Assembly (NCBI RefSeq): GCF_019458025.1
Contig: NZ_JAHZUY010000018.1
Location: 1-52,686 of the forward strand
Direction of reading: 5' to 3'
DNA length: 52,686 bases
Origin: Caldovatus aquaticus
GTDB lineage: Bacteria > Pseudomonadota > Alphaproteobacteria > Acetobacterales > Acetobacteraceae
Made by a program: the position numbers and the translations under genes. This document shows, piece by piece, positions 28,458 through 35,877 of this stretch (its first letter is position 1; every line of letters begins with the position of its first letter). The notes beneath the pieces were generated by a model. The model made no database searches and was not told the DNA's origin. It was given only the letters and a program-made list of their open reading frames with translations.

Positions 28458-29122
28458 CGCGACACCGCCCCCGGCGGGTTCTCGTACTTGTCGAGCAGCC
28501 AGGCCGCGGGCTCGGCGAGCGCCGCCGCGTACCACGTCTCCATCAGCGGATGGGCGCGCACCGCCGCGACGTAGGCGCGGCTCGCCGGCGCGAGCTCCGG
28601 CTGCCAGGTGAGGAAGCGCGTCACCACCGGGGCGAACATCGCGTCGGCGAGGCCGAATTCGCGCCCGAACAGGAACGGGCCGCCGGAGGCGGCCAGCGCC
28701 TCGCGCCAGATCGCCTCGATGCGCGCGATGTCGGCGAGCGCCTCCGGCGTGCGGCCGCCGCCCGGGAAGGTGCGGCCGAGATTCATCGGCATCGCCTGGC
28801 GCAAGGCGCGGAAGCCGGCGTGCATCTCGGCGGCGATGCTGCGGGCGTGGGCGCGCGCGGCGGGATCGGCGGGCCAGAGGCCGCTCTTCTGCTCGGCGCA
28901 GTACTCGGCGATGGCGAGGCTCTCCCACACCCGCGCGCCGCGGTGCTCGAGATAGGGGACGAGGCCGCTCGGCGTCGCGGCCTTGATCGCCGGGGTCCCC
29001 TCGGCGCCGAGCGGCAGCACCACCTCCTCGACGTCGAGGCCGGCGAGGCGCACGGCGAGCCAGCCGCGCAGGCTCCAGGACGAGTAGCGACGGGTGCCGA
29101 GGACGAGACGGCCTGCGGGCAT
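28454..29122 (-). CDS. Glutathione S-transferase family protein
   Basis: A 222-residue GST. The N-terminal thioredoxin-like domain starts LVLGTRRYSSWSLRGWLAVR, where RYSSWS carries the candidate catalytic Ser. The cis-Pro segment GLVPYLEHRG and the glutathione-binding WESLAIAEYCAE follow at about residue 65. The C-terminal helical domain is complete (FGLADAMFAPVVTRFLTW). It is first in the GST-glyoxalase-FkbM operon. ATG 29122 follows CGAAGGAGGCC on the minus strand. Confidence 0.92.
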   Translation of the reverse strand: MPAGRLVLGTRRYSSWSLRGWLAVRLAGLDVEEVVLPLGAEGTPAIKAATPSGLVPYLEHRGARVWESLAIAEYCAEQKSGLWPADPAARAHARSIAAEMHAGFRALRQAMPMNLGRTFPGGGRTPEALADIARIEAIWREALAASGGPFLFGREFGLADAMFAPVVTRFLTWQPELAPASRAYVAAVRAHPLMETWYAAALAEPAAWLLDKYENPPGAVSR

Positions 29123-29214
29123 GGAAAGGCGGCCTCCTTCGCGATGGGGGCGCGCACCATGCCATGCGCCGGGCGCGGGACGAAGCCGGTGCCGGCGCGG
29201 CCGCCGCCCCCGCG

Positions 29215-29661
29215 TCAGAGCGCGGAGATCGGGCGCCTGATGCCGGGCGTCCAGGCCGCGCCGGCGCGCGGCGTGCGGGGGCGCGGGGCGAAGGTGGCGC
29301 GCAGCTCCTCGGCGCCGTCGATGCGGGCGACGTCGAACATGCGCCAGCCTTCGCGCGAACCGGAGCGGCCGAGGCCCGCGGTCTGCCAGGCGAGCAGGAC
29401 GAGCTTGCCGCGCGCGGTCCGCCCGACGGCGTGCGGATGCACCACGCGCCAGGACCCGCCGTAGAGCAGGTACAGCGCGCGGTGCGCGCGGACCGCCGCG
29501 CCCAGCCAGGCGGCGCGCCGCGCGAGGCGGGGATCGTCGTGGTCGCGATGCCCGTCGTCCTCCGGCTGCGCCGCCGCGGCCAGGGGCGGCGCGGGCGCGG
29601 CGGGCCATGGCCCGGATATATCTTCGCCGGATTCGAGGCGCGGAAACCCGCGCGGAACCAC
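29215..29661 (-). CDS. Hypothetical protein with WYL-like C-terminal segment
   Basis: About 148 residues from GTG 29661 (ATG 29697 is also in frame). The first half is Ala/Pro-rich. The second half (ALYLLYGGSWRVVHPHAVGR, then LVLLAWQT and FDVARIDGAEEL) resembles the ligand-binding WYL domain core without its DNA-binding part. The codon bias of the second half is that of a gene; the first half, with an A/T-rich GATATATC in it, is less convincing, and the true start may be further downstream. No assigned function. Confidence 0.5.
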   Translation of the reverse strand: MVPRGFPRLESGEDISGPWPAAPAPPLAAAAQPEDDGHRDHDDPRLARRAAWLGAAVRAHRALYLLYGGSWRVVHPHAVGRTARGKLVLLAWQTAGLGRSGSREGWRMFDVARIDGAEELRATFAPRPRTPRAGAAWTPGIRRPISAL

Positions 29662-29751
29662 GCTTGCAGCGAGGGAACGGACGGTTTTCCGAACCATCCG
29701 CCCGGCCGCGCGGGTTGCAGGAGAAGGGCCGCGGCGGCACCGGCGGGAGGC

Positions 29752-30150
29752 TCAGCGCCGGCGGGGCAGCGGGTCCTCCTTGCAGGTCACGCTGCCGTCG
29801 GGCCCGCGTTCGAAGGTGACGCGCGCCGTCGCATCGAAGCCGCGCCAGCCCGGAGCGTCGCGCGGGCGCAGGCGGATGCCGTCCTCGACATGGGCGTTGG
29901 TCAGGCACACCTCGCGCCAGGCGCCGTTCGCGCCGCGGGTCGGCGCGAAGACCGCGCATCCCGCGGTGCCGCACCAGCCGGGGAGGTCGAGACGGAGCAG
30001 CACCTCGGCCCGGCCGTCGCCGTCGAGGTCAACCGCGATCTGGCGCAGGCCGCGCGCGGGGCGGAAGCGCGCCGCCCGGGCATCGGCGGCGAGGTCCGGA
30101 TCCTCCGCGCGCAGCGCCCGCCAGGCCGCTTCGCCGGTCGCGTCCGGCAC
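29752..30150 (-). CDS. Hypothetical protein, probably exported
   Basis: About 132 residues from GTG 30150. It contains IAVDLDGDGRAEVLLRLD, an Asp/Gly-rich calcium-loop-like motif as in FG-GAP/EF-hand-like repeats, and two Cys in PGWCGTAGCAVF that could form a disulphide. The open frame continues upstream for 30 codons (reading FFSRSAALLPPCAPPVLAQ), which looks like a signal peptide, but no ATG or GTG opens it; the ATG at 30241 is one frame off. The start may be mis-set or frameshifted. Function unknown. Confidence 0.5.
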   Translation of the reverse strand: MPDATGEAAWRALRAEDPDLAADARAARFRPARGLRQIAVDLDGDGRAEVLLRLDLPGWCGTAGCAVFAPTRGANGAWREVCLTNAHVEDGIRLRPRDAPGWRGFDATARVTFERGPDGSVTCKEDPLPRRR

Positions 30151-30349
30151 GCGCCAGCGGAGCGGGCCGGGGCCCGTCTGCGCGAGGACGGGCGGGGCGC
30201 ACGGCGGGAGGAGAGCGGCCGAGCGGGAGAAGAACGCGCATGCCGCCGGAATGATTTCGCCCTCCGCGCGCCCTGTCCAGCGAGCGCGCCCCGGGCGGGC
30301 GCCGCCGCCGCGCGGGACGGAAGGCGGGGCCGGCCCGCTTGCGGGCCCG

Positions 30350-31024
30350 TCAGTCCCGCTTCTTCCGGCTGCCGAGCGCGCGGTGCGCCTCCGCCAGCAG
30401 CCGCGCCGCCTCGGCCGCCTCGATGTGCAGCGCGCTGGCGGCTTCCGCGACCGACAGCCGGTGCACGCCGGTGAGCAGCAGGAGCCGCCGCGCGGTCCGC
30501 GGCAGCGCCCGTCCCTCCTTGCGTTCGAGGGCGGCGACGATCTGCTCGGGCGTGGCCGCGGCGGCCGGGATCACGTCCTCCCAGCGCGTGCTCTCGTCCG
30601 GCTGGTACCATTCCCAGAAGGACTCGTCGTCGTCGTAGAGGGGCTCCGGCGGCACCGGGGCCTCGAGGGACACCGCCGCCGCCTCGCGCCGCCGCGCCTC
30701 CTGCCGGGCGAGGCTGTCCGCCACGCGGAACAGCAGCCCGAGCAGCCAGGGGCGGAGGCCGAGCAGCGGCGGGCGCCGGTGCCGGTCGCGCCAGGCGCGG
30801 GCCAGCGTCTCGCCCACCAGCTCCTCGGCCGTGAGGTCGTCCAGGGTGAGGTCCCCGACCGCCTGGCGGTATTCCAGCTCGTGCCTCGCGGCCGAGAGGA
30901 GCTCGTCGAGATGCGGCTCGACCTGGGCGCGGAAGGCCTCCTTTTCCTGCGCCTCCCCCTGCGGCGCGGCGCCGTGCGGCCCGGTTTCGCCCGCCGGGCG
31001 CGGGGGGGGCGGTTCGGCGGACAT
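30350..31024 (-). CDS. Sigma-factor-like protein
   Basis: A 224-residue protein with the order of an ECF-type sigma factor. A region-2-like helical part (about residues 30-112: DELLSAARHELEYRQA, LTAEELVGETLARAW, PWLLGLLFRVADSLARQE) is followed by an acidic/aromatic linker (YDDDESFWEWYQPDEST). A region-4-like helix-turn-helix (about 155-215) is degenerate, containing LTGVHRLSVAEAASALHIE. The C-terminus is basic. Whether it binds core polymerase is open. It is the last gene of the Hsp20 cluster, 10 bp after DUF5335, and no anti-sigma gene is beside it. Confidence 0.75.
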   Translation of the reverse strand: MSAEPPPPRPAGETGPHGAAPQGEAQEKEAFRAQVEPHLDELLSAARHELEYRQAVGDLTLDDLTAEELVGETLARAWRDRHRRPPLLGLRPWLLGLLFRVADSLARQEARRREAAAVSLEAPVPPEPLYDDDESFWEWYQPDESTRWEDVIPAAAATPEQIVAALERKEGRALPRTARRLLLLTGVHRLSVAEAASALHIEAAEAARLLAEAHRALGSRKKRD

Positions 31025-31034
31025 GGCCGGCCCC

Positions 31035-31379
31035 TCAGGCCTTCTCCGGCGGCGGCAGCGCGAGGGGCTCCTTCAGCCGCACGATCTGCCGCCGGCCGTC
31101 CGCGTCCACGATCTCGACGCTCTCGAGGCCTTCCGGTCCCTCCAGGACATAGACTTCCTGCGGCGCGCGGATGAGGTGATCGAGCCCCTCCAGCGCGATC
31201 TCGAACAGGTTGTCCTTGGGGTCGAAGGTGATGCCGTAGATCGGCAGCCACTCGGCCTGGACCTGGTGGCCGAGGTCGAGGCTCACCACCTCGACCTCGG
31301 CGCGCTTGCCGACGAGGGCCTTGGAAACGCGGTCGGAATAGGGCTTCCACTCCGACCGTTCGAGCTTGCGCGAGCGCAT
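31035..31379 (-). CDS. DUF5335 family protein
   Basis: About 114 residues, soluble. KLERSEWKPYSDRVSKAL at the start and a beta-rich middle (VEVVSLDLGHQVQAEWLPIY) match my recall of DUF5335, a family of unknown function. The start is ambiguous: ATG 31385 abuts the AAGGAAGG ribosome site, while ATG 31379 lies six bases from it and is preferred. It lies about 100 bp after the coiled-coil Hsp20 gene and 10 bp before the sigma-like gene. Confidence 0.8.
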   Translation of the reverse strand: MRSRKLERSEWKPYSDRVSKALVGKRAEVEVVSLDLGHQVQAEWLPIYGITFDPKDNLFEIALEGLDHLIRAPQEVYVLEGPEGLESVEIVDADGRRQIVRLKEPLALPPPEKA

Positions 31380-31481
31380 CGTCATCCTTCCTTCCGTTCG
31401 GTTGCTGGCCGCGAATGCCGGCCTGCCGGGCGGGCGCCGGAGCCCCCCGCCGCGCGTCGGCCACAACGCCGGACGGTCGCG

Positions 31482-32258
31482 TCAGTCCCTGCCCGGTCCA
31501 TGACCGGCCCCGTCCCGCAGGCGGGCAATCCGCTGCGCCAGTTCGTGCCAGCCGGCCTCCAGGCGGCTGCGCAGCCGCGACCAGGCGCGCTCGCCGGAGG
31601 CCTCCACCTCCTTGAGCAGTTCGGCGAACCGGTCGGCGGCCCGCTCCAGCTCCGCGAGCCGCCGCTTCAGCCCCTCCGCGAGGGACTCGCCGGCCTTTCC
31701 GGCCCGCTCCCGCAGCTCCTCGAGCCGCGCCCGGAGGCGGCCGAGCTCGTCGCGGTAGCGGGCGAGGGCGTCCTGCCGCCCTTCCGCGGCGCGGACGGGG
31801 ATGCGCCGCGCGCCCGGCGGCGGCTCCTGCCGGCGCGGCAGCACCACCGTCAGCACGCCGTTCCGCAGCGTCGCCTCGGCGCGATCGCGGTCCACGCCCG
31901 GCGGCAGCAGGACCGAATGCTCGAGCAGGGCGCAGCCCTCCTCCCGCCGGTCGCCGCGGGCGGCCGCCGCGAAGCGGCGCTCGGCCCGGATGGTGAGGAG
32001 GCCGTCGGCGAGGAGGACGTCGATGTCCTCCTCCTCGACGCCGGGCAGCTCGGCGCGGACGGTGAGGTTGCCGTCCCGGTCCTCCTCGACCGCGAAGCGG
32101 AAGCCCGGCGGGCCGGCAGCGGCCAGGGCTTCGATCTCCGCCAGGCGGCGCCGCATCTCCGCGAGCGCCGCCTCCAGGCCGCCGAGGGGGTCCGGCGGCC
32201 GGGGGAGGAGGACGTCATGGCCCTCCGCCGGCAGCGGCACGATGGCCCGGCGCGCCAC
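31482..32258 (-). CDS. Hsp20 chaperone with C-terminal coiled coil
   Basis: A small heat shock protein of 258 residues, about 100 longer than normal. An N-terminal helix (25-48) precedes an alpha-crystallin domain (about 53-142: LTVRAELPGVEEEDIDVLL, and RNGVLTVVLPRR at the end). RRIPV at 151-155 resembles the IxI tail motif. A charged heptad-rich segment from 162 to 248, with several Leu-rich repeats, predicts a long coiled coil. Classical Hsp20 proteins end soon after the IxI motif. It is presumably an ATP-independent holdase. The start is GTG 32258 behind GGGAGGAG, 21 bp after the previous Hsp20 gene. Confidence 0.88.
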   Translation of the reverse strand: MARRAIVPLPAEGHDVLLPRPPDPLGGLEAALAEMRRRLAEIEALAAAGPPGFRFAVEEDRDGNLTVRAELPGVEEEDIDVLLADGLLTIRAERRFAAAARGDRREEGCALLEHSVLLPPGVDRDRAEATLRNGVLTVVLPRRQEPPPGARRIPVRAAEGRQDALARYRDELGRLRARLEELRERAGKAGESLAEGLKRRLAELERAADRFAELLKEVEASGERAWSRLRSRLEAGWHELAQRIARLRDGAGHGPGRD

Positions 32259-32279
32259 GGCGCGCTCCTCCCGCGCCGC

Positions 32280-32669
32280 TCAGGCCCGCCGCACCGCGAT
32301 CCGGCGCGCCGGCTCGGGCGCCGCCTTCGGCACCGTAAGCCGCAGCACGCCGTCCGCCGCCACGGCGTCGATCCGCGACGGGTCCACGGCGTCGGAGAGG
32401 GTGAAGGCGCGCTGGTAGTCGGCGTCGCGGTATTCGGCGTGCACCAGGGTGCAGCCGGGCGGCGCCTTCGCCGAGCTGCGGCCGGTCACGGTCAGCACGC
32501 GGTTGTCCACCGCGATCTCGACGTCGTTCGCGTCCACGCCCGGCATCTCCATCAGCAGGACCAGTGCGTCCCGCGTCTCGTAGATGTCGGTCACCGGCGA
32601 GCGGAGCGGAACCTTCCGCGTCGTCTCGGGCTGGGTCTGGGCCGGTGTGGCGGCGGTCTGCTCGGACAT
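32280..32669 (-). CDS. Hsp20/alpha-crystallin family chaperone
   Basis: A 129-residue small heat shock protein, second in the Hsp20 trio. It has a short Thr/Gln-rich N-terminus and an alpha-crystallin domain from about residue 27 (ALVLLMEMPGVDANDVEI, then ADGVLRLTVPK). The C-terminus RRIAVRRA has an I-x-V motif for oligomer contacts. Such proteins hold unfolding clients without ATP. GGGAGAG precedes the ATG, and it follows the first Hsp20 gene by 18 bp, so both are on one transcript. Confidence 0.93.
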   Translation of the reverse strand: MSEQTAATPAQTQPETTRKVPLRSPVTDIYETRDALVLLMEMPGVDANDVEIAVDNRVLTVTGRSSAKAPPGCTLVHAEYRDADYQRAFTLSDAVDPSRIDAVAADGVLRLTVPKAAPEPARRIAVRRA

Positions 32670-32687
32670 GGTTCGGCTCTCCCTGCC

Positions 32688-33131
32688 TCAGGCCTTCTTC
32701 ACCTGGATGCGGCGCGGCTTGTCGGCCTCGGGGCGCGGCAGCTCCACGGTGAGGATGCCGTTGTCGAAGCGCGCGTTCACCTTCTCCGGATCCACGCGGA
32801 AGGGCAGCGCCACCGTGCGCGCGAAGCTGCCGTAGCTGCGCTCCTGCCGGTGGTAGGCGACGTCCGGGGCCGCGGCCTGCGGATCGGGCTCGCGCCGGCC
32901 CTTCAGCGTCAGCGTGTTCTCGTGCACCGTGATCTCGAGATCGTCCGGCCGCACGCCCGGGACCTGCGCGGTCACCACCACGCCGTTCTCGCCCGCCCAG
33001 ATGTTCATCGGCGGGAATTCGCGCCGCAGCGTGGGCATCAGTTCGCCGAACAGGCGGTCCATCTCCTGGCGCATCCGCTCCATCTCGCGCAGCGGATCGA
33101 GCCAGCCGGAGCCGGGCGTGGTGTAGAACAT
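32688..33131 (-). CDS. Hsp20/alpha-crystallin family chaperone
   Basis: A 147-residue small heat shock protein of the common class: a helical N-terminus (DPLREMERMRQEMDRLFGEL), an alpha-crystallin domain (about 43-133, with VVVTAQVPGVRPDDLEIT and FDNGILTVELPRPE) and a basic tail RRIQVKKA containing I-x-V. It is the first gene downstream of the FNR/FixK-type box, with a strong GGAGGAA ribosome site. Expression of the trio is therefore probably controlled by oxygen limitation as well as by any heat signal. Confidence 0.95.
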   Translation of the reverse strand: MFYTTPGSGWLDPLREMERMRQEMDRLFGELMPTLRREFPPMNIWAGENGVVVTAQVPGVRPDDLEITVHENTLTLKGRREPDPQAAAPDVAYHRQERSYGSFARTVALPFRVDPEKVNARFDNGILTVELPRPEADKPRRIQVKKA

Positions 33132-33168
33132 GGCGGTTCCTCCTGCCGGTGAGAGGGATCAGGCGTGC

Positions 33169-33188
33169 GCGGCACCGCGCGGTGCCGC
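33169..33188 (-). promoter_or_regulatory. Perfect 20-bp palindrome in the hsp20 leader
   Basis: GCGGCACCGC is followed directly by its reverse complement, giving a very stable hairpin in the predicted 5' untranslated region about 37 nt before the hsp20 ATG. It does not include the ribosome binding site. It may protect the messenger or attenuate transcription. Confidence 0.45.
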
Positions 33189-33211
33189 GGCAGAACGGCG
33201 TGCCGGAGGGA

Positions 33212-33252
33212 AGTCTACCCTCTTTCCACCCCCGACATTTGACATGCGTCAA
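33212..33252 (-). promoter_or_regulatory. FNR/FixK-type box and -10 element of the hsp20 operon
   Basis: TTGACATGCGTCAA (33239-33252) is a perfect TTGAC-N4-GTCAA palindrome, very close to the TTGAT-N4-ATCAA box of FNR, FnrL and FixK regulators. Reading on the minus strand, TAGACT (33217-33212) can serve as -10. With a transcription start about 7 nt further the box centre lies near -41, the position of class II activation by CRP/FNR proteins. There is no good -35 hexamer, as expected for an activated promoter. Confidence 0.65.
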
Positions 33253-33265
33253 TCGCGCGGCTCTT

Positions 33266-34225
33266 TCACGCGCCCGTGCCGGCCGCCGCGGCGGCCGTCG
33301 CCTCCTCGTGCCGCAGCGCGTCGCGGAGGCGCTCGGCGAGCATCCCGATCGTCCGCCGCACCTCGGCGGGCGGCTTCCCCACGACCATCGCCACCTCCTC
33401 CGGCGCGAATCCCTCGTGGAAGTGCAGGTCGAAGATCTCGCGCTCCGCCGCGGACAGTCCCGCGAGCGCCTGGTCCAGGGCGGCCACCAGCGCCTGGCGC
33501 GCCTGGTCCGCCTCCGCGGGCGAGGCGGGCGGCGCGGACGGCGCGGCCGGTGCGGCGCCGATCCGGCGCAGCCGCGCCTGCAGCGCCTCGCGCACCAGGC
33601 GGTAGTGCCAGGCGCGCTCGCTCATGCGCGCGGGCTTGTCCGCCATCAGGGCCGGCAGCTTGTCCGCCGCCTCGCCGACCAGGCTCGCGACCTCGGCCTC
33701 CACCCGCTCGGCCGGAAGGGACGGCGCGGCGCGGCCGAGCAGGCGGCGGGCGTAGCGCGCGAGGCCCGCGCGGTGCATCTCGAACAGGCTGCGCGCGACC
33801 TCGCCCGCGGTTTCGGGCCCGGCGCCGGCCGGCAGCGGCTCGGCCGCGAAGGCGACGCGTTCGCGACGCGCCTTGCGCTTCCAGGCGGGCTCGCGGCGCA
33901 GCCGCTCCTTCAGCGCCTCGAGCTGGCGCACCAGCACGCTCACCGCCTCCTCGACCGCCCGGGCGGCGTCGGCATGCGCCTTCTCGGCATGCAGGATGTT
34001 GGAGGGCAGGCGCAGGGTCAGCGCCGCCGTGATCCGGTTCGGCTGCGCCTCGCCGTCCAGGCGGATCTGCAGGTGCACCGTGTCGGGCGGGAAGGTCTGC
34101 AGGTGCCGCTCGAGCCGCGCGATGGCGCGGCGCAGCCGCTGCCGCAACTGCGGATGGCCGTGGACCTCCTTGGTGACGATGTTCCAGCGGAAGCTCTCCG
34201 CCGCGGCGGGCGTCATTGCGTCCAT
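33266..34225 (-). CDS. RaiA/HPF ribosome-hibernation domain fused to sigma-like domains
   Basis: A 319-residue fusion. Residues 12-118 match RaiA/HPF proteins that bind the 30S subunit and silence ribosomes: the two-helix segment LRRAIARLERHLQ, then beta strands, then AARAVEEAVSVLVRQLEALK with a basic end. Residues 145-222 look like a worn sigma region 2 (LFEMHRAGLARYARRLL, ASLVGEAADKL, WHYRLVREALQARLRR). Residues 245-305 are a good sigma region 4 helix-turn-helix (GLSAAEREIFDLHFHEG, APEEVAMVVGKPPAEVRRTI). The start is ATG 34225; the frame upstream has no coding character. It lies between the NDUFS4-like gene (101 bp) and the hsp20 promoter. Confidence 0.85.
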   Translation of the reverse strand: MDAMTPAAAESFRWNIVTKEVHGHPQLRQRLRRAIARLERHLQTFPPDTVHLQIRLDGEAQPNRITAALTLRLPSNILHAEKAHADAARAVEEAVSVLVRQLEALKERLRREPAWKRKARRERVAFAAEPLPAGAGPETAGEVARSLFEMHRAGLARYARRLLGRAAPSLPAERVEAEVASLVGEAADKLPALMADKPARMSERAWHYRLVREALQARLRRIGAAPAAPSAPPASPAEADQARQALVAALDQALAGLSAAEREIFDLHFHEGFAPEEVAMVVGKPPAEVRRTIGMLAERLRDALRHEEATAAAAAGTGA

Positions 34226-34326
34226 GCGGGATCTCCGGTTGCGTGGTCTCGGCTTCTCGGTGCCGGTCCTGGGCCGGCGGGCGGCGCGGGAGCGGCGGCG
34301 GGGGCCGGCCGCGGGCCGCCGCGCGG

Positions 34327-34926
34327 TCAGCCCGTCCCCGGCGCGGGGGCGGCGCCGGCGGGGGCGGCGTGGCCGCCGAGCCGGAGTCCGGTCCAGCCCG
34401 GCGGATCGCTGGCGGGGAAGGATTCGCGGCTTGCCTCCTCGACGGCATCGGGCCGCTCGCCGCGGGCGGGCGCACCGCCTCCGGCCGGCGCCGCGGCGTC
34501 GCGCCACGGTCCCGTCTTCCCGATCGCCCCGGCGAGCTCGTAGCGGAGCTGGTCGGCGTAGCTCCGGTAACGGATCCGCCGCGGCGGCGGCGCCTCGACC
34601 TCGTAGCGCCACCCCTGCCGCTCGGCGAAGGCGATCGCGCTCTCGGCGTCCGGGAATTCGAGGCGGAGCTGTGCGAGCGGGTCGGCGCTGCCGGTCCAGC
34701 CGGTGAGCGGATCCACGAAGGGCCGCACGCCGTGGCCGAATTCGAGGACCCAGAGGTCGCGGCCGCGGCCGGACTGCAGCACCGATCGCGCCAGGCGACG
34801 GATGCGCACGGAGGGCAGCGGCGCGGCCGGCGGCGTCGTGGTGCCGGGAAGGCGCGGCGGCGGGCGCAGGGCCTCCGCCGCGCGGGGGGCCGTTCGCGTC
34901 GGTTCGGGCGACATCCCGCGCGTCAT
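34327..34926 (-). CDS. NDUFS4-domain protein with ESFPASDPP tail
   Basis: A 199-residue protein. Residues 40-128 match the accessory complex I subunit NDUFS4/NDUFA4 domain (VRIRRLARSVLQSGRG, DLWVLEFG, DPLTGWTGSAD, AIAFAERQGWRYEV, RSYADQLRYE). It is flanked by a Pro-rich N-terminus and a C-terminal tail with EEASRESFPASDPPGW (163-178), a motif I recall from small stress-related proteins of proteobacteria. The usual alphaproteobacterial NDUFS4 is about 100 residues, so this is an extended paralogue outside any nuo operon. It lies 17 bp after psiE. Its role could be to modify complex I under stress; that is inference. Confidence 0.8.
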   Translation of the reverse strand: MTRGMSPEPTRTAPRAAEALRPPPRLPGTTTPPAAPLPSVRIRRLARSVLQSGRGRDLWVLEFGHGVRPFVDPLTGWTGSADPLAQLRLEFPDAESAIAFAERQGWRYEVEAPPPRRIRYRSYADQLRYELAGAIGKTGPWRDAAAPAGGGAPARGERPDAVEEASRESFPASDPPGWTGLRLGGHAAPAGAAPAPGTG

Positions 34927-34943
34927 CGGTCCGTCCTCCGCTG

Positions 34944-35537
34944 TCACGCGCTCGCGCCGCCCGAGTCGCGCGCCGGCTCGGGCTCGGCCTCGCGCCGGTC
35001 CTGGTCGCGCACCAGCCAGTACACCGCGCCGAGCGCGAGCACCGACGCGGCGAGGCCGATGATGGTCAGCGGCGCGGTGTGGGCGGCGTCGAGGATGATG
35101 AACTTGCGCACCAGGGCGAGCAGCGCGATCAGCACCACGGTGCGGAGCTGCACGATGCCGTGCCGGCGCTGCAGCACGCCCAGGATCGTGTGGTTGAACT
35201 CGAGCGCGATCAGCACCGTCATCACCATGCCGAACACGGCCTGGAACACCGCCTGATCGGCCGGGTCGGCGAGGTTGTAGAGCACCAGCAGCACGATGTT
35301 TATGGCGAGGTGGATCAGCGCCGCAGCGATCACCACCGAGACCAGCGCGCTGATCACCAGCACCGCCACCTGCTCGAACCGCTCGTAGCCGGTCAGGCCG
35401 GGCCAGGCCTCGCGGGTCTGGCGCAGGCTCGTCGCCGCCGCGTCGGGCCAGCGTCTCGCGGCACCCTCCGGCGCGGAGGCCGGCGGAGCGGGGATGCTCG
35501 CCGCATCCCGGTTCGCCTGCATCTGGTCGGGCGTCAT
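34944..35537 (-). CDS. psiE: PsiE family membrane protein
   Basis: A 197-residue inner-membrane protein. A Pro/Ala-rich N-terminus of about 50 residues is followed by four membrane helices with the PsiE-type core (LIALEFNHTILGVL, VQLRTVVLIALLALVRKFII). PsiE is induced by phosphate starvation in E. coli and is a recurrent member of transmissible stress-tolerance loci of proteobacteria; its activity is unknown. It starts the minus-strand stress cluster, with CAGGAGCG before ATG 35537, and its promoter region is shared with the divergent rhomboid gene. Confidence 0.88.
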   Translation of the reverse strand: MTPDQMQANRDAASIPAPPASAPEGAARRWPDAAATSLRQTREAWPGLTGYERFEQVAVLVISALVSVVIAAALIHLAINIVLLVLYNLADPADQAVFQAVFGMVMTVLIALEFNHTILGVLQRRHGIVQLRTVVLIALLALVRKFIILDAAHTAPLTIIGLAASVLALGAVYWLVRDQDRREAEPEPARDSGGASA

Positions 35538-35624
35538 GGGGCGCTCCTGCGCTGTTGCCGTGCGCGGGCCATGGCGGTTCGGGCTCCGTGTCGCTGGTCG
35601 CTGCCGGGACGTTGGCGTCGTTCT

Positions 35625-35653
35625 CTAGATGAGACGGGAGGCCGCCGTTCCAA
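35625..35653 (-). promoter_or_regulatory. Candidate psiE promoter
   Basis: On the minus strand, TTGGAA (35653-35648), a 17-bp spacer and ATCTAG (35630-35625), ending about 90 bp before the psiE start. Part of the -35 (GGAAC) is shared with general-stress EcfG promoters, but their CGTT -10 half is absent. Confidence 0.4.
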
Positions 35654-35736
35654 GATCCGCCGGCCGCATCCCCTGTTCCCGCGGGCGGCGGCCGCGGCGG
35701 GCAGGGTGCCGGCCCGGCCCCGACCCGCCGCCCCCC

Positions 35737-35766
35737 TTGCCAATTCCTTGCCCAGGCGCATAGGAT
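35737..35766 (+). promoter_or_regulatory. Candidate promoter of the rhomboid gene
   Basis: TTGCCA (35737-35742), an 18-bp spacer and TAGGAT (35761-35766). It lies in the 340-bp divergent region between psiE and the rhomboid gene; the leader would be about 105 nt. Confidence 0.4.
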
Positions 35767-35877
35767 TCGCCTGCGCACCACCGCGGGGACCGGCGGTCGG
35801 CCGCGTCAGGACGCCGCACGGGCCCCGGCCCGGCGGACGGGGGCGAAGGGATTCCGAATGGCGGCTCGGCAGGCGCG

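Noticed and set aside
29614-29623. GGATATATCT, resembling the GntR palindrome
   Set aside because: Its outer bases differ from the three good copies, it lies within or at the start of an uncertain open frame, and its neighbours have no link to the GntR set.
33132-33205. ROSE-type RNA thermometer in the hsp20 leader
   Set aside because: The leader has a strong hairpin, but it does not pair with the GGAGGAA ribosome site and the ROSE anti-Shine-Dalgarno element is missing.
35625-35653. EcfG general-stress promoter before psiE
   Set aside because: GGAAC is present, but no CGTT lies 16-17 bp downstream.
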